Positions 8,655-18,817 are shown, counted from the first letter of the stretch. The stretch is 64,000 bases of DNA from Streptomyces sp. NRRL WC-3605 (GCF_001509795.1 NZ_LLZN01000013.1:62001-126000), one strand, 5' to 3'. Notes: generated by a model not told the origin, from the letters alone. Numbers and translations are program-made.

Positions 8655-11000
8655 TTACTTCGCCGCAGGGCCCACTTCGAGCTCGATCGTGGAGCCGTCC
8701 TTGGCCTCCTTGACGATCTTGATCTTGGTGTTGGTGTCAGTGATCTTGACACCCGCGGAGGGGTTCGACGCGTCGTAGTAGGTGTTGGTGCGGTCGTTGA
8801 AGACCCCCACACCCGGACGCGACGGGATCTTCGCGGCGACGTCCGCGTTGTGCAGCGTCATGCCGTCCGTGCGGAAGGTGCTGAACGGGGAGTCGTAGGC
8901 CTGGATGCGGTTGCGCATCAGCGTGCCGTTCGTCCACTTCAGCTGGGTCGGGTGCGAGTCGATCGGCAGGATCAGACCGGCACCCGGGTGCTGGCTGGTG
9001 TTGTTGTCCAGCTGCGAGGTGTCCCACTTCCAGATGAGCAGACCGTTCTGGTAGGCGTAGTGCTCCACCCAGTCCGGACGGGTCGTCGAGAAGCCGAAGT
9101 TGTACGGGCCCGTCTTCAGCGTCTTGTCGTACGACACGTACTGACGGTTCTCGGCGATGTAGTACTGGGCGTAGTCGTCCGTGATGGACGCGCCGATGCG
9201 CGAGAAGCCCTTCTTCGCCCAGGCGTCGTCGGCGGTCTCGGCGTCGTCCGAGAACACCGCCGAACCGTCGGCGGTCACCGCGATGTTGTCGGCCGTGAAG
9301 CCCTTCTGGGCCACGCCGCCGTCCGTCTGGTAGCGGAAGCGCAGGTCGACCTTCTTGCCCGCGTACGCGTCGAGCGGGAAGACCAGCTTCTTCCAGGCGC
9401 CGGAGGTGCCGTCGATCGCGGACTTGCCGCTGGCGTCCTTGCCGAGGGCGGTGCCGTCGGCGGTGCCGTCCAGGGCCGTCCAGTTGGCGCCGCCGTCGGT
9501 GGACACCTCGGTGTAGAGGTAGTCGTAGCCGGCCTCGATGTCCCACCAGCCGTCGAGGGTCAGCGAGGCGGCCGACTTGCCGGTCAGGTCGACCGAACGG
9601 GTCAGCGTGTTGGAGAGGCTGTCACCGCTGCCGCTCCACCACTGGTTCTCGCCCTGCGCCGGCTGGACGATCTCGGTGGTGACCTTCTTCTTCGGCAGCT
9701 CGACCACGAGGGCCTGCTTGTGCTTGGTGTTGTACTCGGCGACACCCAGCTTGTGCCACGAGTTCGTGGCGGCCTTGGCCGTGTCGTACTTCAGCCAGCC
9801 CAGCTGCAGCTTGTCCCAGGCGGTCATGTCGCCGGGCAGGTCGCCGATCTCCTTCTTGCCGGTGCCCAGCCAGGAACCGGAGGACATCAGCGTCCAGAAC
9901 CCGGTGGAGTTCTCGCCGCCCTGCGTGTCGTAGAGGTCCGGCAGACCGAGGTCGTGGCCGTACTCGTGCGCGTAGACGCCGAGGCCGCCGTTCTCCGGCT
10001 GCACGGTGTAGTCGCCGACCCAGATGCCGGTGTTGCCGATCTGGGCGCCGCCCAGCTTGTTCTGCGCGGGACCGGTGGCACCGGCGTCCGTGCCGAACGC
10101 GTACCAGCGGTGCGCCCAGATGGCGTCCGTGCCCTGGACGCCGCCGCCCGCGGACTCGTCCTCACCGGCGTGGACGATCTGGAAGTGGTCGATGTAGCCG
10201 TCCGGCTCGTTGAAGTCGCCGTCGCCGTCGAAGTCGTAGCGGTCCCACTGGTCGAACTGGGCGACGTCGTCCTTGATCTGCGCGTCGGTGCGGCCGGCCG
10301 CCTTCTGCTGCGCGACCCAGGAGTTCAGGCCGTCGCTGACGATGTTCCAGACGCTGGAGCAGTTCGTGTCGCCGCAGGCGTTGTTGCCGTAACGGGCCTC
10401 GTTGTAGGGCACCTTGACCCAGTCCGAGACCTCGCCGTCGACCGAGTAGCGGCCCGAGGACTGCTTCTCGTAGTACTTCTTGACCGACTCGGTCTTCTTG
10501 CCGGTGCCGAAGTACATGTCCTGGAAGTGCTGGCGGTTGTAGTCCGCCTTCCAGGCCGTCGAGTTGTCCTTCTTCGGGTCCGGCTTGGCTATCTGGTTGT
10601 GCAGCGGGCCGGGGGTGCCACCGAACTGGCTGATCTGGTCGCCGAACTCCACCAGGATCGTGAAGATCTTGTCGGTCTTCTCGCGGCCCAGCTCGACGTA
10701 CTTGCTGTCGCCCTTCTTGCTCTTGAGCTCGACGACCTTCGAACCGTCGCGGTTCTTCACCTTGCTCTTGCCCGAGATGACCTGGTTGAGCGCTTCCTGC
10801 CGCTGCGCCTCCACGGTCTTGCTCAGGGGGCCTTCGAGGTCGTGGTCGGCGTGCTGCCGGTCCGCCGGGTCACGACGGTCCACGGAGGCCGGTGCGCCTT
10901 CGTCGGCCTGAGCCACCGCGAAGGTCGAGAACGTCGCCGCGGCTGTCGCGAGCGCGACGGCGGTCGCCGCCGTACGGAACGTCCAGGGTCTACTGGTCAC
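8655..11000 (-). CDS. Secreted immune-inhibitor-A-like metalloprotease (M6 family)
   Basis: 781 residues. A signal peptide covers about residues 1-32 (basic start, hydrophobic AATAVALATAAATFSTFAVAQA). A propeptide-like basic region follows to about 105. The M6 catalytic domain holds the zinc motif HEYGHDLGLPD at residues 345-355; FDGDGDFNEPDGYID near 255-270 looks like a calcium site. The C-terminal third is beta-rich, resembling the domains that follow the protease in Bacillus immune inhibitor A. It should be exported and degrade proteins outside the cell. It is monocistronic, with a long upstream region full of TTGACT-type inverted repeats and a terminator hairpin after the stop. Confidence 0.93.
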   Translation of the reverse strand: MTSRPWTFRTAATAVALATAAATFSTFAVAQADEGAPASVDRRDPADRQHADHDLEGPLSKTVEAQRQEALNQVISGKSKVKNRDGSKVVELKSKKGDSKYVELGREKTDKIFTILVEFGDQISQFGGTPGPLHNQIAKPDPKKDNSTAWKADYNRQHFQDMYFGTGKKTESVKKYYEKQSSGRYSVDGEVSDWVKVPYNEARYGNNACGDTNCSSVWNIVSDGLNSWVAQQKAAGRTDAQIKDDVAQFDQWDRYDFDGDGDFNEPDGYIDHFQIVHAGEDESAGGGVQGTDAIWAHRWYAFGTDAGATGPAQNKLGGAQIGNTGIWVGDYTVQPENGGLGVYAHEYGHDLGLPDLYDTQGGENSTGFWTLMSSGSWLGTGKKEIGDLPGDMTAWDKLQLGWLKYDTAKAATNSWHKLGVAEYNTKHKQALVVELPKKKVTTEIVQPAQGENQWWSGSGDSLSNTLTRSVDLTGKSAASLTLDGWWDIEAGYDYLYTEVSTDGGANWTALDGTADGTALGKDASGKSAIDGTSGAWKKLVFPLDAYAGKKVDLRFRYQTDGGVAQKGFTADNIAVTADGSAVFSDDAETADDAWAKKGFSRIGASITDDYAQYYIAENRQYVSYDKTLKTGPYNFGFSTTRPDWVEHYAYQNGLLIWKWDTSQLDNNTSQHPGAGLILPIDSHPTQLKWTNGTLMRNRIQAYDSPFSTFRTDGMTLHNADVAAKIPSRPGVGVFNDRTNTYYDASNPSAGVKITDTNTKIKIVKEAKDGSTIELEVGPAAK

Positions 11001-11389
11001 TTGAGATCCTCCCCCGCGTTCGGGCGCGCGGAAGGAGGGTCCTGGTCAACATAGGATCCGCGCGCACGTGATCAACGCGTGTAGTCAAGTGACGTCATTT
11101 GACTAGAGGTTAAGCAGAAAAAACAGACCTTGACTTGAACAGGTCAATTGCACTATGCGGAGTGACTGTCCAGTTACCGAACGGCGGCCGGAGGACGGGC
11201 GCGCACCGCCGTCCACCTGGTGGACGCCATGAATCCGTGCGCCCCCCGTGCACCGGCACTGTTGGTCAGGTCACGCTTACCGAACGTTCCTCTCGGGCAT
11301 GGACGCCGTTAGAGTCGGATGGCGGAACGCCCGGACGTCGGCGCAAAGCCAGGCCGAATCCCCCGTGCACCCCCGATTCCGAGGACACG
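11001..11389. other. Divergent promoter region of the M6 protease and small membrane protein
   Basis: 389 gene-free bases. Positions 11080-11150 are A/T-rich for this genome and hold two inverted repeats of a TTGACT-like motif. The stretch 11160-11390 is ordinary G/C-rich sequence leading to the membrane-protein start. No ORF with family support is seen. Confidence 0.5.
11082..11105. promoter_or_regulatory. 24-bp operator-like palindrome upstream of the M6 protease
   Basis: TAGTCAAGTGAC is followed directly by GTCATTTGACTA, an inverted repeat with one mismatch in 12 positions; the centre is the perfect 8-mer TGACGTCA. It lies 82-105 bases upstream of the protease start. A related repeat, TTGAC...GTCAA, lies at 11130-11147. 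Confidence 0.6.
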
Positions 11390-11647
11390 ATGACCATGCC
11401 TCGTCCGACTGCCGCACAGCTCGCCTACGGCTCGTGCACCGTGGTCTTCTCGACGCTCGCCATGCTGCTGCTCTCACAGACCGGTTCGGGCGCCGGGATC
11501 GCGATCATCGCCTTCGCCGCGATGCTGCTCGGACTCCTGGTCGCCATGACGGTGCCCGTGCCGCGCGGGTCCCGTGTGGTGACGGTGGGCCGCTCCGCCG
11601 GGGCGGAGCGGGAGAAGACCGAGGAGCCCGCCCTCAGCAAGTCCTGA
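11390..11647 (+). CDS. Small two-helix membrane protein
   Basis: 85 residues. Two hydrophobic segments are predicted, at about residues 10-28 (LAYGSCTVVFSTLAMLLL) and 34-54 (AGIAIIAFAAMLLGLLVAMTV). A charged C-terminal tail of about 25 residues follows. GAGGA eight bases before the ATG supports this start over the longer frame. It looks like one of the small integral membrane proteins conserved in Streptomyces. I assign no function. It is convergent with the RDD gene, with only seven bases between the stops. Confidence 0.7.
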   Translation: MTMPRPTAAQLAYGSCTVVFSTLAMLLLSQTGSGAGIAIIAFAAMLLGLLVAMTVPVPRGSRVVTVGRSAGAEREKTEEPALSKS

Positions 11648-11654
11648 CCCGCGC

Positions 11655-12392
11655 TCACGCGTCCGTGCTGACGACCACGGTCTTCGCCGCCTTGTCGTGC
11701 AGACCCTGCTTGTAGGGCCGGTCGAAGAAGCTCCAGCCGCCGGCGATCGCGGTCCAGATACAGGCGCAGCAGAACGCGAACGGGATCCACAGCACCAGCG
11801 AGCGGATCAGCGTGGTCTGCACCGAGGGCGTGGCCCCGTTGTCGAGGTTGGCGACCCGCAGGTGCAGCAGCTTCTTGCCGAGCGTCTGACCGGTCCGGGA
11901 GATCATGACCGTGTCGTAGCCGACGAACAGCACGGCGGCGATCAGCGACTGGGCGAAGGACTTCCCGAACTGCACCTTGTCGGTGTCCACGTCCAGCTCG
12001 GTGACCCCGAACCCCCAGGTGATCAGCCAGACGACGACCGCCACCAGGATCAGGTCGATGAGCCGGGCCAGCGTGCGCTTGCCGCTGTCGGCGAGCGGCG
12101 GCATCCCGGCCAGCGGGTCGGCGGGCCCGCCTCCGTACGGGCCGCCGCCTCCGTACGGGCCGCCGCCGTCGTAGGGACCGCCGCCGTACGGGCCACCGCC
12201 ACCGGGCGGGGGCGGGGGCGGCTGACCGCCGTAGGGACCGCCCTCACCGCCGGGTGGCGGCGGGGGCTGCCCGCCCTGGGGCGGCTGGTCGCCGTACGGC
12301 CCGCCCGGGCCGCCGCCGGGCGGGGGCTGCTTCCTGAACGGGTCGTCGTCCGGGGGCTGCGGGCCGGGGCCGGGAGGCGGTTCGCTGCTCAT
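11655..12392 (-). CDS. RDD-family membrane protein with Pro/Gly/Tyr-rich N-terminus (shorter paralogue)
   Basis: 245 residues. Residues 1-95 are a low-complexity Pro/Gly/Tyr tail built from GGPYG-type repeats. The RDD domain follows: TLARLIDLILVAVVVWLITWGFG, a second helix around SLIAAVLFVGYDTVMI, the GQTLGKKLLHLRV signature, and a third helix ending near FDRPYKQGLHDKAAKTVVV. RDD proteins are small multi-pass membrane proteins of mostly unknown role, some linked to ion exchange. The gene next door (12482-13927) encodes a longer RDD protein with the same ending pattern FDRPxxQxLHDKAA, so the pair looks like a tandem duplication. Confidence 0.85.
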   Translation of the reverse strand: MSSEPPPGPGPQPPDDDPFRKQPPPGGGPGGPYGDQPPQGGQPPPPPGGEGGPYGGQPPPPPPGGGGPYGGGPYDGGGPYGGGGPYGGGPADPLAGMPPLADSGKRTLARLIDLILVAVVVWLITWGFGVTELDVDTDKVQFGKSFAQSLIAAVLFVGYDTVMISRTGQTLGKKLLHLRVANLDNGATPSVQTTLIRSLVLWIPFAFCCACIWTAIAGGWSFFDRPYKQGLHDKAAKTVVVSTDA

Positions 12393-12481
12393 GGCCCGAG
12401 TCGACCGCGAACGGCACAGCCGCGCATCCGGCACGGGGCCGTCCGGAGTACGGAATCATCCGGGCCGGACGGCGGACCCGC

Positions 12482-13927
12482 TCATCCGGCGACGAACGTA
12501 CGGGCTGCCTTGTCGTGCAGGCACTGGTGCCAGGGCCGGTCGAACAGGCACCACAGAACGCCGACCACCCCGACGACGAGCACGCCCGGCACGCTGTACA
12601 CGAGCCATCGGCGCACCGCAGCGCCGTACTCCGGCGGCTCGTGCGCCTCGATGTCGCGCACCTCCAGGCCGAACAGCTTTTTGCCCAGCGTGCGGCCCCA
12701 CTTGGCGGTGGGCACGGCCTCGTAGAGCCCGCCGGCGACCAGCAGCACGGCCAGGATGATGCCGAGGTAGACCGACGTGGTGCCGTCCAGCAGCCAGACG
12801 GTGACGGTCCGTCCGGAGAGCTTGGCCGCCTCGATCTTGTCGTCGACGTGGTCGAGCGCCTTGCCGCCGAGCGGCACGGCGGCCACCGCCGTGACGGCGG
12901 CGAGCACCACGGTGTCCACCAGCCGGGCCGCGAGCCGCTTGCCGAGGCCGGCGGGCCGGGCCGCGGCCTGCCGCAGGGCGGCCGCCGCGAACGGGTCCTC
13001 CCGCACGGGCTTCCACGGGGCGACCGGGGGCCGGCCCTCGGCGGACGGCGGCCGGACGTCGGCGCCCGGCTCCGCGAGCCGGTGGACCTGCTGCGCCCAG
13101 GAGGACTGACCGCCGCCGGGACCCGGCGCGATCGGCGCCCCGGAGGCGGCGGGAGCGGCGGGCGCGGGCTGCGGTCCGCCCGACTGCTGGGGGATGCCCG
13201 GCGTGGCCTGCTGGGGGCCGGCAGGAGGCGCGGGGGCGGGCTGGGCGGCGGGCGGGACCGCGGGCGTCCCCTGGGCCGGCGAGGGGGCCGCGGCGGCCTT
13301 GCCGGCGCTGAAGCCGGGGCCCTGCGGGGCGTTCGCCGCCGCGCCCGACGCGGCGGAGGGTGCCGCGGAGGGCGGCTCCTGCGTGCCGCCGCGCGGGTTC
13401 ACCGCGCGGATGGCCATGGTGCCGGGGTCGGGGGCCGCGGCGGACCGCGCTCCCCCGCCGTCCGTCACGGGCCGGCGCATCATGAAGGTGTCGGGCGTGG
13501 GTCCGCCGCCGGACTCCGCCTCCGGCTCGGCGGGCGCCGGGACACGCGGGTCGGCGCCCTCCTGCTGGGCACCCCAGGAGACCCGGCGGTCCTGGTCGCC
13601 GCCGAACCCGGTCTGCCGGGAGCGGTCGGCGCCCCAGGCGGAGGCGGGTTCGGGGCGGCTGCCGTGCTGGGCCTCGCCGGGGGCCTGCCGGGCGACCGGG
13701 TCCTCGTCGAAGAAGTGCGGGCCGGTCTCCTCTACCTGGGCCGGGGCGTCGGCCGGCCGGGCGCCCGGCGGCGGGGCGAGCGGCTCGCCGTCGGTCGGGG
13801 CGGGACGGCTGGTGCCCGGCACCCAGGAGGCGCCGTTCCAGTACCGGACATATCCAGGAATGGACGGGTCCGGGTAATACCCTTCGCGGGGCCGGTCGTC
13901 ACCGGGGGCCGGGGTTGGGGCGCTCAT
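12482..13927 (-). CDS. RDD-family membrane protein with DUF2510 and long Pro/Ala-rich linker
   Basis: 481 residues in three parts. Residues 10-45 (REGYYPDPSIPGYVRYWNGASWVPG) match DUF2510, a short Trp/Tyr motif common at the N-terminus of actinobacterial membrane proteins. About 280 residues of Pro/Ala/Gly-rich disordered sequence follow. The C-terminal RDD domain begins at GLGKRLAARLVDTVVLAAVTAVAAV, contains GRTLGKKLFGLEV and ends with FDRPWHQCLHDKAARTFV. It is the larger paralogue of the gene downstream and divergent from ssgG. Role unknown. Confidence 0.85.
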   Translation of the reverse strand: MSAPTPAPGDDRPREGYYPDPSIPGYVRYWNGASWVPGTSRPAPTDGEPLAPPPGARPADAPAQVEETGPHFFDEDPVARQAPGEAQHGSRPEPASAWGADRSRQTGFGGDQDRRVSWGAQQEGADPRVPAPAEPEAESGGGPTPDTFMMRRPVTDGGGARSAAAPDPGTMAIRAVNPRGGTQEPPSAAPSAASGAAANAPQGPGFSAGKAAAAPSPAQGTPAVPPAAQPAPAPPAGPQQATPGIPQQSGGPQPAPAAPAASGAPIAPGPGGGQSSWAQQVHRLAEPGADVRPPSAEGRPPVAPWKPVREDPFAAAALRQAAARPAGLGKRLAARLVDTVVLAAVTAVAAVPLGGKALDHVDDKIEAAKLSGRTVTVWLLDGTTSVYLGIILAVLLVAGGLYEAVPTAKWGRTLGKKLFGLEVRDIEAHEPPEYGAAVRRWLVYSVPGVLVVGVVGVLWCLFDRPWHQCLHDKAARTFVAG

Positions 13928-14062
13928 GTCCGTCGTCCGGTATCTGCTCGTGGGTCACTACGGGGGCTCCACATCTATCAGACGGACGCACCCGCCACCG
14001 CCGGTCCTACGGGACCCGCCCCTTTCCGGGCAACCTCGTGCACGTACGTCACAGGTACGAAA

Positions 14063-14081
14063 GCCCGGCGGGGGGCCGGGC
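14063..14081. other. G-loop hairpin in the RDD/ssgG divergent region
   Basis: GCCCGGC - GGGGG - GCCGGGC is a perfect 7-bp stem, followed on the plus strand by CGGAAAAAAG. Read on the minus strand the stem is followed by TTTCG. It sits in the shared 5' region of divergent genes, where an ordinary terminator is not expected. Confidence 0.45.
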
Positions 14082-14189
14082 CGGAAAAAAGTCCGCCCGA
14101 GTCGCGTAATGCGACGCGGGGTCGTCCCTCTCCACTCGTACGGGGCCCACCCGGGGAACCCGTACGTGTCACGAGAGAGGACCCCTGCC

Positions 14190-14603
14190 ATGTCCCACAC
14201 CGTCGTCGAGCGCGAACTGGAGCTGCGGCTCATCCTGTCGCCCGAGCGCAGCGTCCCCGTCCCGGCCCGGCTGGGCTACCACAGCGACGACCCCTACGCC
14301 GTCCACGTCACCTTCCACATCACCTCCGCGCAGCCCGTGCACTGGACGTTCTCCCGCGATCTGCTGGTCGAGGGGGTGTTCCGCCCGTGCGGGCACGGGG
14401 ACGTGCGGGTGTGGCCGACGAAGTCGGAGGGCCGCAGCGTGGTGCTGATGGCGCTGAGCTCGCCCGACGGGGACGCCCTGCTGGAGGCGCCCGCCGCGCA
14501 GGTGTCGGCCTGGCTGGAGCGGACGCTGCGGGTGGTGCCGCCGGGCACCGAGGCCGGCCAGCTCGGGATCGACGACGCGCTCGACGAGCTGCTCGCCCGG
14601 TGA
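14190..14603 (+). CDS. ssgG: SsgA-like sporulation/cell-division protein (SALP), probably SsgG
   Basis: 137 residues, the usual SALP length. It contains the family core: VERELELRLILSPERSVPVPARLGYHSDDPYAVHVTFHI, then WTFSRDLLVEGVFRPCGHGDVRVWP. SALPs occur only in morphologically complex actinomycetes and guide septum placement and wall remodelling in sporulating aerial hyphae. In S. coelicolor SsgG affects correct placement of sporulation septa. Assignment to SsgG rests on remembered gene order, not on sequence comparison. GAGAGGA 11 bases before the ATG fixes the start. Confidence 0.85.
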   Translation: MSHTVVERELELRLILSPERSVPVPARLGYHSDDPYAVHVTFHITSAQPVHWTFSRDLLVEGVFRPCGHGDVRVWPTKSEGRSVVLMALSSPDGDALLEAPAAQVSAWLERTLRVVPPGTEAGQLGIDDALDELLAR

Positions 14604-14609
14604 CGGGCG
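14594..14609. terminator. Small hairpin at the ssgG stop
   Basis: CGCCCG - GTGA - CGGGCG is a 6-bp stem with the ssgG TGA stop in its loop. It lies between convergent genes. Confidence 0.35.
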
Positions 14610-14622
14610 CCCAGGGGGCGGG

Positions 14623-16023
14623 TCAGAACAGCTTGCCGGGGTTGAGGAGGTCCAGCGGGTCGAAGACCCGCTTGATCCCTCGCTGCATCTCGATCCCGAC
14701 GGGGCCGATCTCGCGGGCCATCCACTCCTTCTTCAGCACGCCCACGCCGTGCTCGCCGGTGATGGTGCCGCCGAGTTCCAGGCCGAGCGCCATGATCTCG
14801 TCGAACGACTCACGGGCGCGCCGGGACTCGTCGGGGTCGGCGGCGTCGAAGCAGACGGTGGGGTGGGTGTTGCCGTCGCCCGCGTGCGCGACGACCCCGA
14901 TGGTGAGGCGGTGCCGGTCCGCGATCCGCTCCACGCCCTCGATCAGGTCGCCGAGCCGGGAACGCGGCACGCACACGTCGTCGATCATGGTGACGCCCCG
15001 GACCGCCTCCAGCGCGGTGAGGGACAGCCGGCGTGCCTGGAGCAGGAGTTCGGACTCGGCGGCGTCGTCCGCCGGGACCACCTGGGTGGCGCCGGCCGCC
15101 TCGCACAGCGCGCCGACGGCGGCGAGGTCGGCGGCCGGGTCGGGGGTGTCGAAGGCGGCCAGCAGCAGTGCCTCGGTGGTCTCCGGCAGCCCCATCTTCG
15201 CCATGGCGTTGACGGCCGCGACGGTCGTACGGTCCATCAGCTCCAGCAGCGACGGCACATGTCCGCCGGCCATGATCCGGCACACCGCGTCGCAGGCGGC
15301 GGCCGCGGAGGCGAACTCGGCGGCCAGCACGAGCTGCTGGGGCGGCTTGGGGCGCAGCGCGAGCACCGCCCGCACGACGATGCCGAGCGAGCCCTCGGAG
15401 CCGACGAAGAGCCGCGTCAGGTCGTAGCCCGCCACGCCCTTGGCGGTGCGGCGGCCCGTGCTCATCAGGCGTCCGTCGGCGAGGACGACGTCGAGGCCGA
15501 GGACGTACTCGGCCGTCACCCCGTACTTCACGCAGCACAGCCCGCCCGAGGCGGTGCCGATGTTCCCGCCGATGGTGCACATCTCCCAGCTGGAGGGGTC
15601 CGGCGGGTAGTACAGGCCGTGCTCGCCCACCGCGCGGGAGAGCGTCGCGTTGACGACGCCGGGCTCCACGACGGCGATCCGGTCGACCGGGTTGATCTCG
15701 AGGATGCGGTCCATCTTCGTCAGGGACAGCACAATGCAGCCGTCGGAGGCGTTGGCGCCGCCCGACAGGCCCGTGCGGGCGCCCTGCGGGACGACGGGGA
15801 CGCGCAGCGCGGTGGCGGTGCGCATCACGTGCTGGACCTCTTCGACGGTGCGCGGGAGCACGACGACGGCGGGCGTGCCGGCCGGGCAGAAGCTCGCCAT
15901 GTCGTGTGCGTAGGAGGCGGTGACGTCGGTGTCGGTGAGGACGGCCTCGGCGGGCAGACCGGCGAGCAGCCGTTCGGTGAGGTCACCCAGGGCCTGGTCG
16001 GGTGCGGCTTCGGTACGGCTCAT
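14623..16023 (-). CDS. FAD-linked oxidase, GlcD / D-lactate dehydrogenase type
   Basis: 466 residues. The N-terminal FAD-binding domain (PCMH type) shows VPVVPQGARTGLSGGANAS and YPPDPSSWEMCTIGGNIGTASGG, the pyrophosphate-binding loops. The C-terminal FAD-oxidase domain ends with HAGDGNTHPTV and GTITGEHGVGVLKKEWM, with the His and Glu residues of the family. Such enzymes oxidise 2-hydroxy acids such as glycolate or D-lactate. No glcE/glcF or iron-sulfur partner is adjacent, so it may work alone as a D-lactate or D-2-hydroxyacid dehydrogenase. The exact substrate is open. Confidence 0.9.
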   Translation of the reverse strand: MSRTEAAPDQALGDLTERLLAGLPAEAVLTDTDVTASYAHDMASFCPAGTPAVVVLPRTVEEVQHVMRTATALRVPVVPQGARTGLSGGANASDGCIVLSLTKMDRILEINPVDRIAVVEPGVVNATLSRAVGEHGLYYPPDPSSWEMCTIGGNIGTASGGLCCVKYGVTAEYVLGLDVVLADGRLMSTGRRTAKGVAGYDLTRLFVGSEGSLGIVVRAVLALRPKPPQQLVLAAEFASAAAACDAVCRIMAGGHVPSLLELMDRTTVAAVNAMAKMGLPETTEALLLAAFDTPDPAADLAAVGALCEAAGATQVVPADDAAESELLLQARRLSLTALEAVRGVTMIDDVCVPRSRLGDLIEGVERIADRHRLTIGVVAHAGDGNTHPTVCFDAADPDESRRARESFDEIMALGLELGGTITGEHGVGVLKKEWMAREIGPVGIEMQRGIKRVFDPLDLLNPGKLF

Positions 16024-16131
16024 GATCACAGCGTGACACCCGGGGCCATCGGTGTGAACCCCGCGCGCGGCACCCGTGGCCGGGCGGGTGTGGTCGTCGT
16101 GTCCACGCCCCGTTTCGCGCACAGTAACGCC

Positions 16132-17580
16132 ATGGAGAACGAGGCCGTGGACCAGGGACAGGACGCGACCGCCCGGCGGCGCCTGCGGCGCCGGGTCCTC
16201 ATCGCGTCGGTGGCGGGCTGTGCCGTGCTCGGCGGCGCGCTGGCGCTGCTGCCGTCCGGGCCGGGGCCCGGGCCCGCGCGGCCGCCCGCACCGGCGCCGG
16301 CACCGGGGGCGCGGGCGCTGACCGCGGTGACCTCGGGGGTGCCGGCGGCGCTGCCCGATCTGGCGGCGCTGATCGACCGGCGCGAGCGGCGGGTGCGCGC
16401 GCATCCGCGGGACGCCGTGTCGTGGGCGGTGCTGGGGGCCGCGTACGTCGAGCAGGGGCGGCGGACCGCGCAGCCGGCGTACTACCCGAAGGCGGAGAAA
16501 GCGCTGCGCGCCTCGCTGGAGGTCCGCTCGCGCAACGCCGGGGCGCTGAGCGGCATGGCGGCCCTGGCGAACGCCCGGCGGGACTTCGGGGCGGCGCTGA
16601 CCTGGGCGGAGGCGGCGGTGAAGGCGGACCCGAAGCGCTGGACGGCGTATCCGCAGCTGATCGACGCGCACACCGGCCTCGGTCACCACAAGGCGGCGGG
16701 GCGGGCCCTGGACCGGCTGCTGAAGCTGCGCTCGGGCCCGGCGGTGCGGGCACGGGCGGCGGCCGTGTACCGGGACCGGGGGCTGGGCGAGGACGCGGCG
16801 GCGGCGCTGTCCGACGCGGCGGCCGGCGCGGCGAACCCGGCCGAGCGTGCGGACTATCTGGAGCGGGCCGGGCAGCTGGCGTTCGAGAGCGGTGACGTGG
16901 ACGTGGCGCTGCGGCACTTCCAGGAGGCGGTGCGGCTCGACCCGGACCAGCGGGCGGCGCTGGCCGGGCAGGGCCGGGCACTGGCCGCGCTGGGCCGCAC
17001 CACGGAGGCCCTGACCGCCTACCGGGCGGCCCTCGCGCGGCAGCCGTGCCCGGAGTACGCGCTGGAGCTGGGCGAGCTGTACGAGTCGATGGGTCTCGGG
17101 CAGGCGGCACGCGTGCAGTACGACCTGCTGCGGGAGCGGGCGGCGCGGGCCGCGGCGGCCGGGGTGGACGAGGAGCTGGTCCTGGGCCGGTTCGAGGCGG
17201 ACCACGGGGACGCGGAGTCGGCGGTGGAGCGGCTGCGCGCGGAGTGGCGGCGTCAGCCGGGGATCGCGGTCGCGGACGCGCTGGGCTGGGCGCTGCACCG
17301 GGCCGGGGAGGACGAGGAGGCCCTGACGTTCGCCCGGCGGGCCACGGACCGGGCCAAGGGGGGCGCGGTGCGCAGCGCGCTGTACAGCTACCACCTGGGG
17401 ATGATCGAGCGGGAGCTGGGCCGGGAGGGGCCGGCGCGGCGGCACCTCCAGGAGGCGCTGCGGATCAGTCCGCGCTTCTCGCCGACGCTGGCGCCGAAGG
17501 CGGAGGAGGCGCTGCGGGAGCTCGGGGAGCCGTCGGTGGAGGACGTCCCGGACTTCGAGGACTGGTCCGCCGGGGAGTGA
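16132..17580 (+). CDS. Membrane-anchored tetratricopeptide repeat protein
   Basis: 482 residues. A cytoplasmic N-terminus with Arg cluster precedes one membrane segment at about residues 22-40 (VLIASVAGCAVLGGALALLP). A Pro/Ala-rich linker follows. The rest is a run of TPR-like helix pairs (for example AVLGAAYVEQGRRTAQPAYYPKAEKALRASLE and HFQEAVRLDPDQRAALAGQGRALAALGRTTEALTAYRAAL). It probably scaffolds protein interactions on the outer face of the membrane. No Shine-Dalgarno is evident before the ATG, so the start is less certain. It is divergent from the oxidase and convergent with hppD. Confidence 0.82.
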   Translation: MENEAVDQGQDATARRRLRRRVLIASVAGCAVLGGALALLPSGPGPGPARPPAPAPAPGARALTAVTSGVPAALPDLAALIDRRERRVRAHPRDAVSWAVLGAAYVEQGRRTAQPAYYPKAEKALRASLEVRSRNAGALSGMAALANARRDFGAALTWAEAAVKADPKRWTAYPQLIDAHTGLGHHKAAGRALDRLLKLRSGPAVRARAAAVYRDRGLGEDAAAALSDAAAGAANPAERADYLERAGQLAFESGDVDVALRHFQEAVRLDPDQRAALAGQGRALAALGRTTEALTAYRAALARQPCPEYALELGELYESMGLGQAARVQYDLLRERAARAAAAGVDEELVLGRFEADHGDAESAVERLRAEWRRQPGIAVADALGWALHRAGEDEEALTFARRATDRAKGGAVRSALYSYHLGMIERELGREGPARRHLQEALRISPRFSPTLAPKAEEALRELGEPSVEDVPDFEDWSAGE

Positions 17581-17591
17581 GCCTCCCCGGC
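17569..17591. terminator. Bidirectional terminator between the TPR gene and hppD
   Basis: GCCGGGGAG - TGAGC - CTCCCCGGC is a perfect 9-bp stem whose loop contains the TPR gene stop codon. It serves two convergent genes. Confidence 0.6.
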
Positions 17592-17602
17592 GGGCCGGGC
17601 CG

Positions 17603-18817
<1,215 letters not shown>

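Noticed and set aside
8655..11000. Virulence island suggested by the immune-inhibitor-A protease
   Set aside because: Such M6 proteases are common secreted enzymes of soil Streptomyces; base composition and neighbours are ordinary.
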